Positions 9,320-16,478 of a DNA stretch of 64,000 nucleotides are shown in pieces. The stretch is from the IMG/VR virus record IMGVR_UViG_3300017991_000009, positions 1 to 64,000 of that record; one strand, 5' to 3'. The position numbers and the translations under genes were made by a program. The notes under the pieces were generated by a model. It was not told the DNA's origin. It did no database searches and saw only the letters and a program-made list of their open reading frames with translations. Each line of letters begins with the position of its first letter. Position 1 is the stretch's first letter. This stretch comes from a virus.

Positions 9320-9850
9320 ATGCACATGCACCGCAAAGCCCTATTGCTAGTAGGCTGCCTGTCCTTGCTGTTGATAGCGGGACAGGTGAACGCTGCTCTG
9401 GATGCGGGGCTGCCCCAGACTGACGCGAAGGTCACAGTACCTGCCAAAGTAGACACCACCCCAACCGCGCAGCCTGCTGACCCGACGATGCCGACAGACG
9501 TGCCGAAGGATGGTAGTGCCGCCCTGGACAAAGGAAAGGAGGTGGTGGAGTTAGCGAAGGCAAAGAGGTGGTTCGCTATGTCGGCCGGTGTGATTTGGCT
9601 CCTCTTGTTCCTGCTGAAAGTGGGGAGGAAGACGTTGGACTTCCTCAAGGGCATGCACCGCAGGTGGTTGTACGTCATCGTATGCGTATTATCGATCGCC
9701 GCCATGGTCCTGGCGAAGCTACAGGGTGACCTATCGTGGGGAGCGGCGGTGAACGTTTTACTCAGCGGGCCTGCGGCAGCGTACCTCAACGACCTCTTCA
9801 AGAGGGGCATCTTCGGGAAGGAGCCAACGCCTAACGGCGGAGGTGGGTGA
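9320..9850 (+). CDS. Membrane protein, candidate holin
   Basis: A 176-residue product starting at ATG 9320 behind AAAGGGAGAG. It has an N-terminal signal peptide or membrane segment (residues about 6-24, LLLVGCLSLLLIAGQVNA with an ANA-like cleavage site). After a Pro/Asp-rich linker there are two or three further hydrophobic segments (about 95-105 and 118-135, plus a weaker one at 143-158). Short proteins with this layout next to Rz-like coiled-coil proteins are typical holins. The ending overlaps the next start (TGATG). The function is inferred from topology and neighbours. Confidence 0.55.
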   Translation: MHMHRKALLLVGCLSLLLIAGQVNAALDAGLPQTDAKVTVPAKVDTTPTAQPADPTMPTDVPKDGSAALDKGKEVVELAKAKRWFAMSAGVIWLLLFLLKVGRKTLDFLKGMHRRWLYVIVCVLSIAAMVLAKLQGDLSWGAAVNVLLSGPAAAYLNDLFKRGIFGKEPTPNGGGG

Positions 9851-10242
9851 TGCCGGGGTGGGGATGGTTCCTCATTGGGCTAGGGGGCGCCCTGGTTGTG
9901 GTGCTCATCCTCTGGCTCCTCTTTAGGTCGAAAGGCGGCGCTAATACCGCTGCCCTGAAGGAGTCAGAGGCCCAGAGGCTCCGCGATGAACTCGAGGCCG
10001 AACGCAAAGCGAAGGAGGCCGTTACCGAGGAGCTAAAGGCCCTTGCCGAGGAGAAGAGGCGGATCGATTCGTGGTATAATCAGGTAATGAATCAAATCAA
10101 CGAGGAGGCGAAAGATGAGTACAAGAGGTTGGCGACGGATACTGCTGCCCTTGATGCTAAGCTTGATAGCCTCCTCGGCGTTCGCCCAGCCGAAGACGAA
10201 GACACCGACCCCGACGGAGAAGGCCCGCCTGCAGAAGGGTAA
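9850..10242 (+). CDS. Membrane-anchored coiled-coil protein, candidate i-spanin (Rz-like)
   Basis: A 130-residue product with one N-terminal transmembrane helix (residues about 5-26, WFLIGLGGALVVVLILWLLF), followed by a charged heptad-like helix up to residue about 100 (SEAQRLRDELEAERKAKEAV) and an acidic tail. This is the layout of inner-membrane spanin subunits. ATG 9850 overlaps the preceding stop. Its last 128 bp are shared out of frame with the gene starting at 10115. Confidence 0.55.
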   Translation: MPGWGWFLIGLGGALVVVLILWLLFRSKGGANTAALKESEAQRLRDELEAERKAKEAVTEELKALAEEKRRIDSWYNQVMNQINEEAKDEYKRLATDTAALDAKLDSLLGVRPAEDEDTDPDGEGPPAEG

Positions 10243-10582
10243 GAAGGCCCCCTTCGCTGGGGTGCTCCTCACCGACGCCGCCTTAGCTCGTATCATTACC
10301 GGCTACGAGAAAAAGCTGAAGGAGCAAGCGGCTACGATCGAAAAGCTCAAGAGGGGGCACGCGGCCGAGAAGAAGTCGGCCGACGCGATTTGTGCGGTGA
10401 AGGTGATCAAGGAGCAGGCGAAGTACCAGGCCTGTACACTGGACCGTGAACGCCAACGAGAGATCTACCGCAAGGCACTTGACTCCAAGAAGTGCCCACA
10501 CCCCGCCTGGAACTACGTCTCGTTCATCGCAGGAAACATCGTAGCAGGTGGCATCTGCGCCGCCATAGATAGGACCAGATAG
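10115..10582 (+). CDS. Exported protein overlapping the Rz-like gene out of frame
   Basis: A 155-residue product beginning inside the preceding gene at ATG 10115, with a strong GAGGAGG site 8 nt upstream that supports the start. It has a signal peptide (residues about 8-24, LLPLMLSLIASSAFA, AFA cleavage), a coiled-coil stretch (about 60-110), and a hydrophobic C-terminus (YVSFIAGNIVAGGICAAI). The overlap recalls nested Rz/Rz1 pairs, but no lipobox Cys is present, so it is not a standard o-spanin lipoprotein. Probably part of the lysis cassette. Confidence 0.6.
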   Translation: MSTRGWRRILLPLMLSLIASSAFAQPKTKTPTPTEKARLQKGKKAPFAGVLLTDAALARIITGYEKKLKEQAATIEKLKRGHAAEKKSADAICAVKVIKEQAKYQACTLDRERQREIYRKALDSKKCPHPAWNYVSFIAGNIVAGGICAAIDRTR

Positions 10583-11158
10583 ATGACGATTCATGGAATG
10601 ATGATGGCCCCTGGTGGTGGCGCAGGAGGTGGTGGAGGGAGCGACGATAGCAACAACAAGAAACCTAACCCCGAGGCTCCGAGGCGGCCGTCAGGCACAG
10701 CCTACCCAATGGTAAGCCCGGACGACTCGGTGCCGCACACCCCTATAGTGAAGAAGGAAGAGGATGAAGTCATGGTGCCTATGCCTGTCGTATTAGCAAA
10801 GGGCACCTTCATGAAGTTCGCCTTCCTGTTACTGGGGTCGTTGTTGGTAAGCGTGTCGGCGATTCTAGCGTTCTACTGGAAGCATCACTTTGAGTTCAAG
10901 ACCCACATCGGTGACCAGACCATTCACCTGACGAGCGGAGAGCGCGCTACTCTGGAAACGAAGAGTGAGGCGCAAGCAAACCGCAAGATGATGGTGGAGC
11001 AGGTGAAGCGGGAAGTTGAGTACAAGCACCGCGAAATTGTGTTGAAACAGAAGGAGCAGATCCAGAAGATTGGCGAGGAGCTACAATCCTCACAAGAAAA
11101 GAAGCTGAATAGCATCCTCAACGAAGTTAGGCGCACGCGCCGCGCAGTTAGTAACTAA
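10583..11158 (+). CDS. Single-pass membrane protein with long coiled coil
   Basis: A 191-residue product starting at the base after the previous stop. Gly-rich low-complexity residues 10-20, a transmembrane helix at about 74-93 (FMKFAFLLLGSLLVSVSAIL), then Lys/Glu-rich heptads to the end. Topology suggests a spanin-like or host-envelope role. It ends the lysis block, and a probable promoter region follows. No family is recognised. Confidence 0.55.
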   Translation: MTIHGMMMAPGGGAGGGGGSDDSNNKKPNPEAPRRPSGTAYPMVSPDDSVPHTPIVKKEEDEVMVPMPVVLAKGTFMKFAFLLLGSLLVSVSAILAFYWKHHFEFKTHIGDQTIHLTSGERATLETKSEAQANRKMMVEQVKREVEYKHREIVLKQKEQIQKIGEELQSSQEKKLNSILNEVRRTRRAVSN

Positions 11159-11189
11159 CCCACCTTTGACGCGCACGTGACGCGGTAAA

Positions 11190-11248
11190 AATACCTTGCA
11201 ACCAACTTGATCCTATTATAGACATGTTGCAGTTATTTTCGACTGCAC
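11190..11248 (+). promoter_or_regulatory. Probable promoter region with TGCAGT/ACTGCA operator
   Basis: Between the lysis block and the helicase lies TTGCAA (11196-11201), a TATTAT box (11214-11219), then the inverted repeat TGCAGT (11228-11233), 8 nt, ACTGCA (11242-11247), ending at the ATG (11249). The -35/-10 spacing is not standard, so the promoter call is weak. The inverted repeat shares its core with the 14-bp operator in front of the minus-strand RHH repressor. Confidence 0.45.
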
Positions 11249-13510
11249 ATGAGGGACAGACAGTTGGTAAGGTTATTCATCGAAAGCGGCATTCGAATCA
11301 GGTGTAGGGAGCTACCCAAGGAAGTTCTGAAGGAGCTTGCACGCAAAACCACCTACACCGACCCCGTTTACATCAAACGCAGGAAGATGCACCAGGACAC
11401 GGGTGACCTCACCCTGAGAATCAAGACCCACCAGAAGGACCAGCAGTACATCTGGTTTTGGAGGGGCGCCCTGGGCAAGGTTGTGAGGGTTCTGAAGTCC
11501 CACGGCCTCAAGTACGAGGTGGTTGACCAGCGGCTTTGGCTGCCGAAAGTCGACCTCGCGTGCAGCGTAAAGCTCCGCGACTACCAGGAAGCACCTGTTG
11601 CTAAGATGGTTCGCCGGCACCAGACGATCGGCAGGGGCCCGGCCGGGAGCGGTAAGACAGAGATGCTCCTGTCTGTTATCTCCCACTTCAAGCAACCAGC
11701 CTTGGTGCTGGTGTGGAAGGAGAGCCAGCAACGCACCTGGTTGGAGCGCATCCCGAAGTACTTCGATATCGAGCCTGGTGGGATTGGTGGTGCGTTCACT
11801 GGCAAGCCCAAGTTCTCCGAGATCACTGTAGGGATGATTCAGTCGGTACGCACCAGGCTGGAGGAGGTGAAGTACAGGTTCGGCACGGTGGTGTGTGACG
11901 AGGTCTCGAGGTTCGCGGCCCCCACGCTCAGGGAGGTAGTCAACAACATGCCGGCCGCGGTCAGGCTGGGGGCCAGCGATGACGAGCGCAGGTCGGACGA
12001 GAGGGAGTTCCTGCTGTACGACACCTTTGGCCCTAGGGGGTGGAGGCTAGCCGAAGGCAGCGGGCAGTGTGACGTGGAGGTCCTTGCCTACCCCACCAAC
12101 TTTATCTTCGAGGGTGACTACTTCTGGCCCGACCTCATCAAACAATTAACCACCAACAGAGCAAGAAACCAGACCATCATAAGCTTGGCCTGCAACGAGG
12201 CACAGGCGGGTCATCGTGTATTGATATGGAGTGATCGCACCACACACTGCAGGTACCTGAAGGAGGAGATTGAGGCCGCGGGGTTCAAGGCGGGCCTGCT
12301 GTTGGGCGGTCCTACGAACAAGAAGGAGGCGAAGGCAACAGAGAAAGGATTGAGCGACGGAACAGTAGAGATAGGCATCGGCACTTCAGTTGCCGAAGAT
12401 TCGATCAACATCCCACCCCTCGACCGGGGGATCATGACCTGTGCCTCTGCGGACAGGAAGCTGTACCGCTTCAAGCAAATGAGGGGCAGGTTGGCCAGGC
12501 CGTTTGAGGGCAAGCACAGCAGGTTGTATTATCTCTGGGACCGGCGAGTGCCGGTGCTCAAGAGAAAGCTACCACCCATCAGGAAGAGGTACGGTGCAAA
12601 GATACTGTGCCCAACAAAGGAGATGAACATGGCAGAACAAGTAGCAGTGACAACGGAATCCCTCACCAAAGGCTGCAAGGACCTGGGACTGAAGATCCCG
12701 AAGGGTGCGACCCAGCGTACCCTGGAGAAGATCATCCGGCAGGCCTTGAGCAAAGACAAGACCTATGGGTCCTATAGTTGCGGCGCGTGCCGGCGTGACA
12801 TTGTGGACAAGCTGAAGGTCTGCCCCTTCTGCCAGGCAAAGTTCAAGTTCGCCGGCGAGGAGGAGCCCGAAGAGGAGTACGAAGAGGAAGAAGAGGTGAT
12901 GGAGGAGGAAGAGTTCGAGGAGGAGGGCGAGTACGAAGAGGAGCCCGAGGAGGAAGAGGAGCCGGAAGAGGAAGAGGAGCCCGAGGAGGAAGAGGAGGAA
13001 GAAGAGGAAGAGGAGCCCGAGGAAGAGGAGTACGAGGAGGAAGAGGAGGAAGAGGAGGAGCCCGAAGAGCCCGAAGAGGAAGAGGAGGAGGAGTTCGAGG
13101 AGGAGGTAGAGGAGGACGAGTTCGGGGAAGAGCCCGAAGAGGAAGAGGAGGAGCCCGAGCCCCCCAAGAAGGCCCGCAAGAAGCCCACTAAGGCCGCGGC
13201 GAAGCGGAAGAAGGTCTCGGAGGCCGATAAGGCCGCGAAGCGCGAGGAGATCAAGGCGGGGCTCCCCTATAGCAGGGCGCAACTCGAGGAGATGTCTAGA
13301 CCCACGCTGGTGATGATCGCCTCGATCTTGGGCTTCAAGGCCCCGATCAAGCTGGGCTCGAACGAGAAGGTCATCGCCGCGATCCTGAAGGTGGAGGCAA
13401 AGAAGTTCCCCAAGAAGACCGCTGCCAAGAAAGCACCAGCTAAGAAGAAGGCCCCCGCCAAGAAGGCCCCTACCCCCCGGAGGAAGAAGGTTCGCCGTCG
13501 CAGTAGTTAG
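11249..13510 (+). CDS. SF2 DNA helicase with acidic linker and H1-like tail
   Basis: A 753-residue product. Residues 128-137 hold Walker A (GRGPAGSGKT). The Walker B/DEAD-box equivalent reads CDEVSRF near residue 215. Motif VI is about 410 (QMRGRLARPF). A zinc ribbon follows near 510-530 (CGAC, CPFC). This is the UvsW/XPB-like helicase layout, used in recombination or replication restart. Unusual additions are an almost pure Glu stretch (about residues 537-640), a SAP-like segment, and a terminal AKKAPAKK-type basic tail like histone H1. No clear ribosome site precedes ATG 11249, so translation may rely on the untranslated region. Confidence 0.85.
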   Translation: MRDRQLVRLFIESGIRIRCRELPKEVLKELARKTTYTDPVYIKRRKMHQDTGDLTLRIKTHQKDQQYIWFWRGALGKVVRVLKSHGLKYEVVDQRLWLPKVDLACSVKLRDYQEAPVAKMVRRHQTIGRGPAGSGKTEMLLSVISHFKQPALVLVWKESQQRTWLERIPKYFDIEPGGIGGAFTGKPKFSEITVGMIQSVRTRLEEVKYRFGTVVCDEVSRFAAPTLREVVNNMPAAVRLGASDDERRSDEREFLLYDTFGPRGWRLAEGSGQCDVEVLAYPTNFIFEGDYFWPDLIKQLTTNRARNQTIISLACNEAQAGHRVLIWSDRTTHCRYLKEEIEAAGFKAGLLLGGPTNKKEAKATEKGLSDGTVEIGIGTSVAEDSINIPPLDRGIMTCASADRKLYRFKQMRGRLARPFEGKHSRLYYLWDRRVPVLKRKLPPIRKRYGAKILCPTKEMNMAEQVAVTTESLTKGCKDLGLKIPKGATQRTLEKIIRQALSKDKTYGSYSCGACRRDIVDKLKVCPFCQAKFKFAGEEEPEEEYEEEEEVMEEEEFEEEGEYEEEPEEEEEPEEEEEPEEEEEEEEEEEPEEEEYEEEEEEEEEPEEPEEEEEEEFEEEVEEDEFGEEPEEEEEEPEPPKKARKKPTKAAAKRKKVSEADKAAKREEIKAGLPYSRAQLEEMSRPTLVMIASILGFKAPIKLGSNEKVIAAILKVEAKKFPKKTAAKKAPAKKKAPAKKAPTPRRKKVRRRSS
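12858..13165 (+). repeat. Glu-rich low-complexity coding tract
   Basis: About 300 bp of GAG/GAA codons interrupted by CCC, TAC and TTC codons, encoding an acidic linker of about 100 residues in the helicase. Its near-repetitive DNA is prone to slippage, so length may vary between relatives. Confidence 0.9.
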
Positions 13511-13533
13511 TGCTCCTCGACTGTAGTATTACC

Positions 13534-13571
13534 CGAGGGGCAGGGCTGTTATGGCTCTGCCCCTCGCTTTT
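13534..13571 (+). terminator. Rho-independent terminator after the helicase
   Basis: A stem of about 13 bp: CGAGGGGCAGGGC (13534-13546) pairs with GCTCTGCCCCTCG (13554-13566), with one wobble and a 7-nt loop, followed by CTTTT. The stem is GC-rich and the tract follows immediately. Confidence 0.85.
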
Positions 13572-13585
13572 AGTAGGAGCCGCAG

Positions 13586-15343
13586 ATGGAAATCTTGCCC
13601 GAGTTGAAGCAGTATATTTTGCGAAAGAAGTGGAAGTACCGAAACATTAGTGGTGGTAATCTGGCGATCCAGACCTGCCCCTTCTGCGGTAAGTCGAAGT
13701 GGAAGTTCTACATCCACGCCCAGCGTACTATCTATCGGTGCTGGAACTGTGACGCACGGGGCAACCTGTACCGGCTGAAGCGGGAACTAGGGGACCTCCA
13801 GCAGGTGGTGTCGGCAGCCCAGGCCGCTGGCGAGGAGGGTGCTAAGGGCGGGAAGCCGGTACCAATGAAGTACGTGGAGAAGTGGCACCAGCAACTCCTC
13901 CGGAACGAGAGAGCCCTCGAGTATTGCGATAGGAGAGGCTTCGAGTTACAGACCATCAAGAAGTTCAAGCTGGGTCTGCAGAAGAAGCACGGCATTTACT
14001 GGTTAGCGATCCCCCACATCAACGACGGCGTGTGCCACAACGTGAAGTTCAGGAGCTTACCCCCAGCCGAGAAGTCTTTCAGGCGGGTGAAGGGAGCGGC
14101 CTCTGTTCTGTTCAACGCTGACTGCTTGGCGGACTTTGATACGGTGGTGGTCACCGAGTCGGAGACCGACGCGATAGCCCTCTGGCAGGCAGGTGTGCAC
14201 AACGTCATAGGGCTCACAGGAGGAGCAGAAACATTCTTGCCCGAGTGGTACGACGTGTTGGCTGATAAGGAGGATATCACCATTTGCTTGGACGCTGATG
14301 CAGTAGGGCAGAACGGGGCCCGTGCACTAGCCCGTAGGATGGGCTTCGATAAGTGTTACAACGTCCTACTCCCAATGCACGACGCCAACGAGGTGCTGAA
14401 GGTGATGGGCGGGCCGGAGCTAGCCAGGGCGGTACAGCAACGCGAGCAGTTCGAGGTGCACGGGGTGGTTACGGCCGCGGATGCAATGCTCCAGTGCCGC
14501 ACCAGGGCAGAGTTAGGTGACGAGGGCTTCACAACACCCTGGGAGTCCGTGAATCGTCTCCTCGGTCCAGGGTGGCAACCTGGTGACCTGGTGATTCTGA
14601 GTGCCAAGGTGAAGATAGGGAAGACCACGTGGGCACTTAACCAAGGGATACACCTGGCCAAGTTGGGGGAGCCGAGCTTGGTCTACTGCCTGGAGATGAG
14701 CGTAGACAGGTTGGCGGAGAAAGTTGCCGCGGTACTCAGGAAGAAGCCGGTGGACGAGCTTAACCACCTGGACTTCTCCCTGGCGCGGTATAAGCTACGC
14801 CGGCTGCCCCTCTACTTCGTCGAGCCCGACTGGGGCGGCTCCCTAAAGGTTGATGCTGTGTTCGATCGTATCAAGGAGAGCGTGAAGCGGTACGGTATCA
14901 AGTTCCTGATATTCGATCACCTCCACTTCTTGTGCAGGTCGTTGCAATACCTTACGGCCGAGGTAGGCCAAGTAACCAGGGCATTCAAGTTGTTGGCCCA
15001 GGAGATGAATATCGTGGTGTTACTGATCGCCCAGCCGAAGAAGATTCAAGGCGACCGGGTGATCAAGTACGACGACATTAAGGACAGTAGCTCCATCCCA
15101 GCCGACGCCGACCAGATTATCCTGCTGCATAGGCAGGCCCGCCCCGCGTCCCTTGCTGATGGTGGCGATGTATCCAACGAGGACGACAACGAAGTACTAG
15201 ACCCCAAGACGTTAGTACGAATTGACGCCGCACGCTTCCGAGGTGGAGGTCAATCAGTGCTATGGTACGATGGGGCCGGTGCAACGTTTTACTCGATGGA
15301 CGATCGCCCCGGGGCAAAGAAGGAACGCCCGCCCGCTGGATAG
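13586..15343 (+). CDS. DNA primase-helicase (T7 gp4 / Twinkle type)
   Basis: A 585-residue product, ATG 13586 after TAGGAGCC. An N-terminal zinc finger (C31, C34, C52, C55) is followed by a TOPRIM domain (TESETDAIAL near 190; CLDADAVG near 230) for primer synthesis. A RecA-type DnaB helicase domain from about 310 holds a Walker A-like AKVKIGKTT, in which the first Gly is replaced, a Walker B (FLIFDHLHF) and a Gln-containing H4 (LLIAQPKK). It unwinds DNA and primes the lagging strand. A single protein of this kind is usual in phages lacking separate primase and helicase genes. Confidence 0.9.
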   Translation: MEILPELKQYILRKKWKYRNISGGNLAIQTCPFCGKSKWKFYIHAQRTIYRCWNCDARGNLYRLKRELGDLQQVVSAAQAAGEEGAKGGKPVPMKYVEKWHQQLLRNERALEYCDRRGFELQTIKKFKLGLQKKHGIYWLAIPHINDGVCHNVKFRSLPPAEKSFRRVKGAASVLFNADCLADFDTVVVTESETDAIALWQAGVHNVIGLTGGAETFLPEWYDVLADKEDITICLDADAVGQNGARALARRMGFDKCYNVLLPMHDANEVLKVMGGPELARAVQQREQFEVHGVVTAADAMLQCRTRAELGDEGFTTPWESVNRLLGPGWQPGDLVILSAKVKIGKTTWALNQGIHLAKLGEPSLVYCLEMSVDRLAEKVAAVLRKKPVDELNHLDFSLARYKLRRLPLYFVEPDWGGSLKVDAVFDRIKESVKRYGIKFLIFDHLHFLCRSLQYLTAEVGQVTRAFKLLAQEMNIVVLLIAQPKKIQGDRVIKYDDIKDSSSIPADADQIILLHRQARPASLADGGDVSNEDDNEVLDPKTLVRIDAARFRGGGQSVLWYDGAGATFYSMDDRPGAKKERPPAG

Positions 15344-15463
15344 CACACCGAGGGATCGTATCGCATCCTCACAGCCCTGTATGTAAGTAGCATGACATTC
15401 CGACAGCATCCTCCGACCGTCCTCGCCATCGAGTAGCCTCAAATCAGCCTAACTAATTGAAAG

Positions 15464-15486
15464 TGCAGTGGAACTTTTTCACTGCA
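15464..15486 (+). promoter_or_regulatory. TGCAGT/ACTGCA operator-like inverted repeat
   Basis: TGCAGTG (15464-15470) and CACTGCA (15480-15486) form a 7-bp inverted repeat just upstream of a promoter-like pair. The core matches the sites at 11228-11247 and 51426-51472. Confidence 0.5.
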
Positions 15487-15501
15487 TATGCAACGAACTT
15501 C

Positions 15502-15529
15502 TTGCATTCTGAGTAACCTTCCGTAAAAT
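15502..15529 (+). promoter_or_regulatory. Sigma70-like promoter for the 16-22 kb operon
   Basis: TTGCAT (15502-15507), 16 nt, TAAAAT (15524-15529). It directs transcription rightwards through the structured region into the MoxR-VWA operon. It is a prediction from consensus similarity only. Confidence 0.45.
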
Positions 15530-15911
15530 AGAATATGGATGCAATACATACCGACATCATGGCAAATAAGGCCCCTCAGCAAGCAAGTGAAACATTGCTT
15601 GGTGGTGTCGCGGGATTCAATGAAATCCCAAGAGAAGGCTCCCGGATACAAGCAATCTTCCGCAATGGCGCATTGTAGCTCCGGGTTGGAATCAAGCTTA
15701 CTTAGCTCTGCTCGCTTTCGATAGCAAGCAGAGCTAGATCGATCATCAAGATCGATTGCTCGAGTGATTCGCGATTCCAAAAAGCTAGATCAAAGCGATT
15801 TAGCGCCGACGGCCAGCAGGTGAAATGATCTGCAAAGCGTAAGCTATGTCTCGCGCTTTTTCTTTGTCTGAATTCCAGACAAGCTCCCAGATTGAAACAC
15901 CGGGAAGGAAG

Positions 15912-15972
15912 TTCACTGAATCGTGAGGAGGTGGTTCCCACGATTCAGTGAACGCACATATGTCACCACCTC
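15912..15972 (+). promoter_or_regulatory. 14-bp hairpin with SD-like loop and adjacent anti-SD
   Basis: TTCACTGAATCGTG (15912-15925) pairs perfectly with CACGATTCAGTGAA (15939-15952). The loop holds AGGAGGTGG. The following ACCACCTC (15965-15972) is complementary to GAGGTGGT in the loop (15928-15935), so a pseudoknot can form. TGTCACC (15961-15967) is also complementary to GGTGACA (16082-16088), the ribosome site of the first gene of the operon. Two exclusive pairings for the same strand look like a switch; this is inference. Confidence 0.55.
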
Positions 15973-15977
15973 ATGGT

Positions 15978-16089
15978 TTGTTGGTGGGGCAGGCGAGGAG
16001 CTTTCGGGTTGTTCGCCTGTCCCTTGATGCCCTTTCGAGTAGAGGGCATCAAGGGGCAATGGAGCCCCCAACAACGTCAGAGGTGACAA
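15978..16089 (+). promoter_or_regulatory. Structured leader A of the multi-copy family
   Basis: Outer stem TTGTTG (15978-15983) with CAACAA (16069-16074). Arms: GGGGCAGGCGA (15986-15996) with TCGCCTGTCCC (16013-16023); TTGATGCCCT (16024-16033) with AGGGCATCAA (16043-16052); GGGGC (16053-16057) with GCCCC (16064-16068) around the hexaloop AATGGA. GAGGTGACA and ATG 16090 follow. The last arm is GGGGC/GCCCC where other copies have GGAGC/GCTCC, a compensatory change. Confidence 0.7.
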
Positions 16090-16305
16090 ATGAAGAACGA
16101 CCCCTTCGATACGACAGGAAAGAAAGCTTGCTCGCACTGCAACGGTTACGGATCTTCGCTCAAGGAGCCTGGCAATCGCTGTTCGGTTTGCAATGGCACG
16201 GGCCTGGTTCCGGATTACGAGCACTGCAAGATCTGCAAGGGCGTGCTTGCTGCCGACCCCGAGAGCGGCGAATTGTACTGCACCGAGTGCGGGAGGGTGC
16301 AGTGA
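16090..16305 (+). CDS. DnaJ-like double zinc-finger protein
   Basis: A 71-residue product, ATG 16090 behind GAGGTGACA of leader A. The Cys pattern CSHCNGYGS, CSVCNGTG, CKICKG, CTECG forms two zinc centres of the CxxCxGxG type seen in DnaJ and in many small phage proteins. It may bind RNA, DNA or a protein partner. First gene of the leader-bearing operon; its stop overlaps the next start (TGATG). Confidence 0.75.
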   Translation: MKNDPFDTTGKKACSHCNGYGSSLKEPGNRCSVCNGTGLVPDYEHCKICKGVLAADPESGELYCTECGRVQ

Positions 16306-16406
16306 TGGATAAGGATAAAGACAAGCTGGACTTTGCGGATTTCATCGGTATCTATATCTCGATCGTGATTCTCATCACGATCGCCGGTCTGCTACGCGGC
16401 TGTTGA
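16305..16406 (+). CDS. 33-residue membrane protein
   Basis: A short gene coupled to the preceding stop. The sequence starts MDKDKDKLDFADF, followed by one hydrophobic helix (IGIYISIVILITIAGLL) and RGC at the end. A single transmembrane span with a charged N-terminus is clear. Its stop is followed directly by leader B. Function unknown; its place beside a MoxR ATPase suggests a membrane anchor or small regulator. Confidence 0.6.
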   Translation: MDKDKDKLDFADFIGIYISIVILITIAGLLRGC

Positions 16407-16478
16407 TTGTTGCTAGGGCTCACCCACTGGGTGGGTCCACTGGAGCAATCAAGCTCCCAACAACGAATGAGGTGACAC
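16407..16478 (+). promoter_or_regulatory. Structured leader B
   Basis: Outer stem TTGTTG (16407-16412) with CAACAA (16458-16463). Variable arm ACCCAC (16422-16427) with GTGGGT (16431-16436). Conserved arm GGAGC (16442-16446) with GCTCC (16453-16457), loop AATCAA. The ribosome site GAGGTGACA leads to ATG 16479. The element starts right after the upstream stop. Confidence 0.75.

Larger units (their letters stand above)
15344..15953 (+). ncRNA. Structured non-coding region, candidate RNA or control locus
   Basis: No convincing gene lies here. A string of hairpins is visible: 15580-15601 (CAAGCAA/TTGCTTG), 15612-15629 (GGGATT/AATCCC), 15641-15685 (CCCGGA/TCCGGG), 15703-15736 (TAGCTCTGCT/AGCAGAGCTA), 15738-15756 (ATCGATC/GATCGAT), 15864-15882 (TTGTCTG/CAGACAA) and 15912-15952 (14 bp). 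It is not a tRNA: no T-arm or CCA-like end was found. It may be a structured transcript, a long leader for the downstream operon, or a replication control locus. Confidence 0.5.

Noticed and set aside
12772-13254. Minus-strand poly-Ser frame
   Set aside because: Another frame of the same Glu-rich tract; no start signal and no independent support. The same holds for the Ser-rich frame opposite the SSB tail at 27570-28025.
12569-13282. Minus-strand Leu-rich frame that looks like a membrane protein
   Set aside because: It is the complement of the Glu-rich tract (GAG/GAA read as CTC/TTC), so the hydrophobicity is an artefact.
15580-15690. Possible tRNA in the hairpin chain
   Set aside because: Stem lengths and spacing do not make a cloverleaf; no T-loop or acceptor stem could be found.
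15539-15724. 61-codon frame in the structured non-coding region
   Set aside because: No ribosome site, coding-unlike composition, and overlap with several hairpins; better explained as non-coding.
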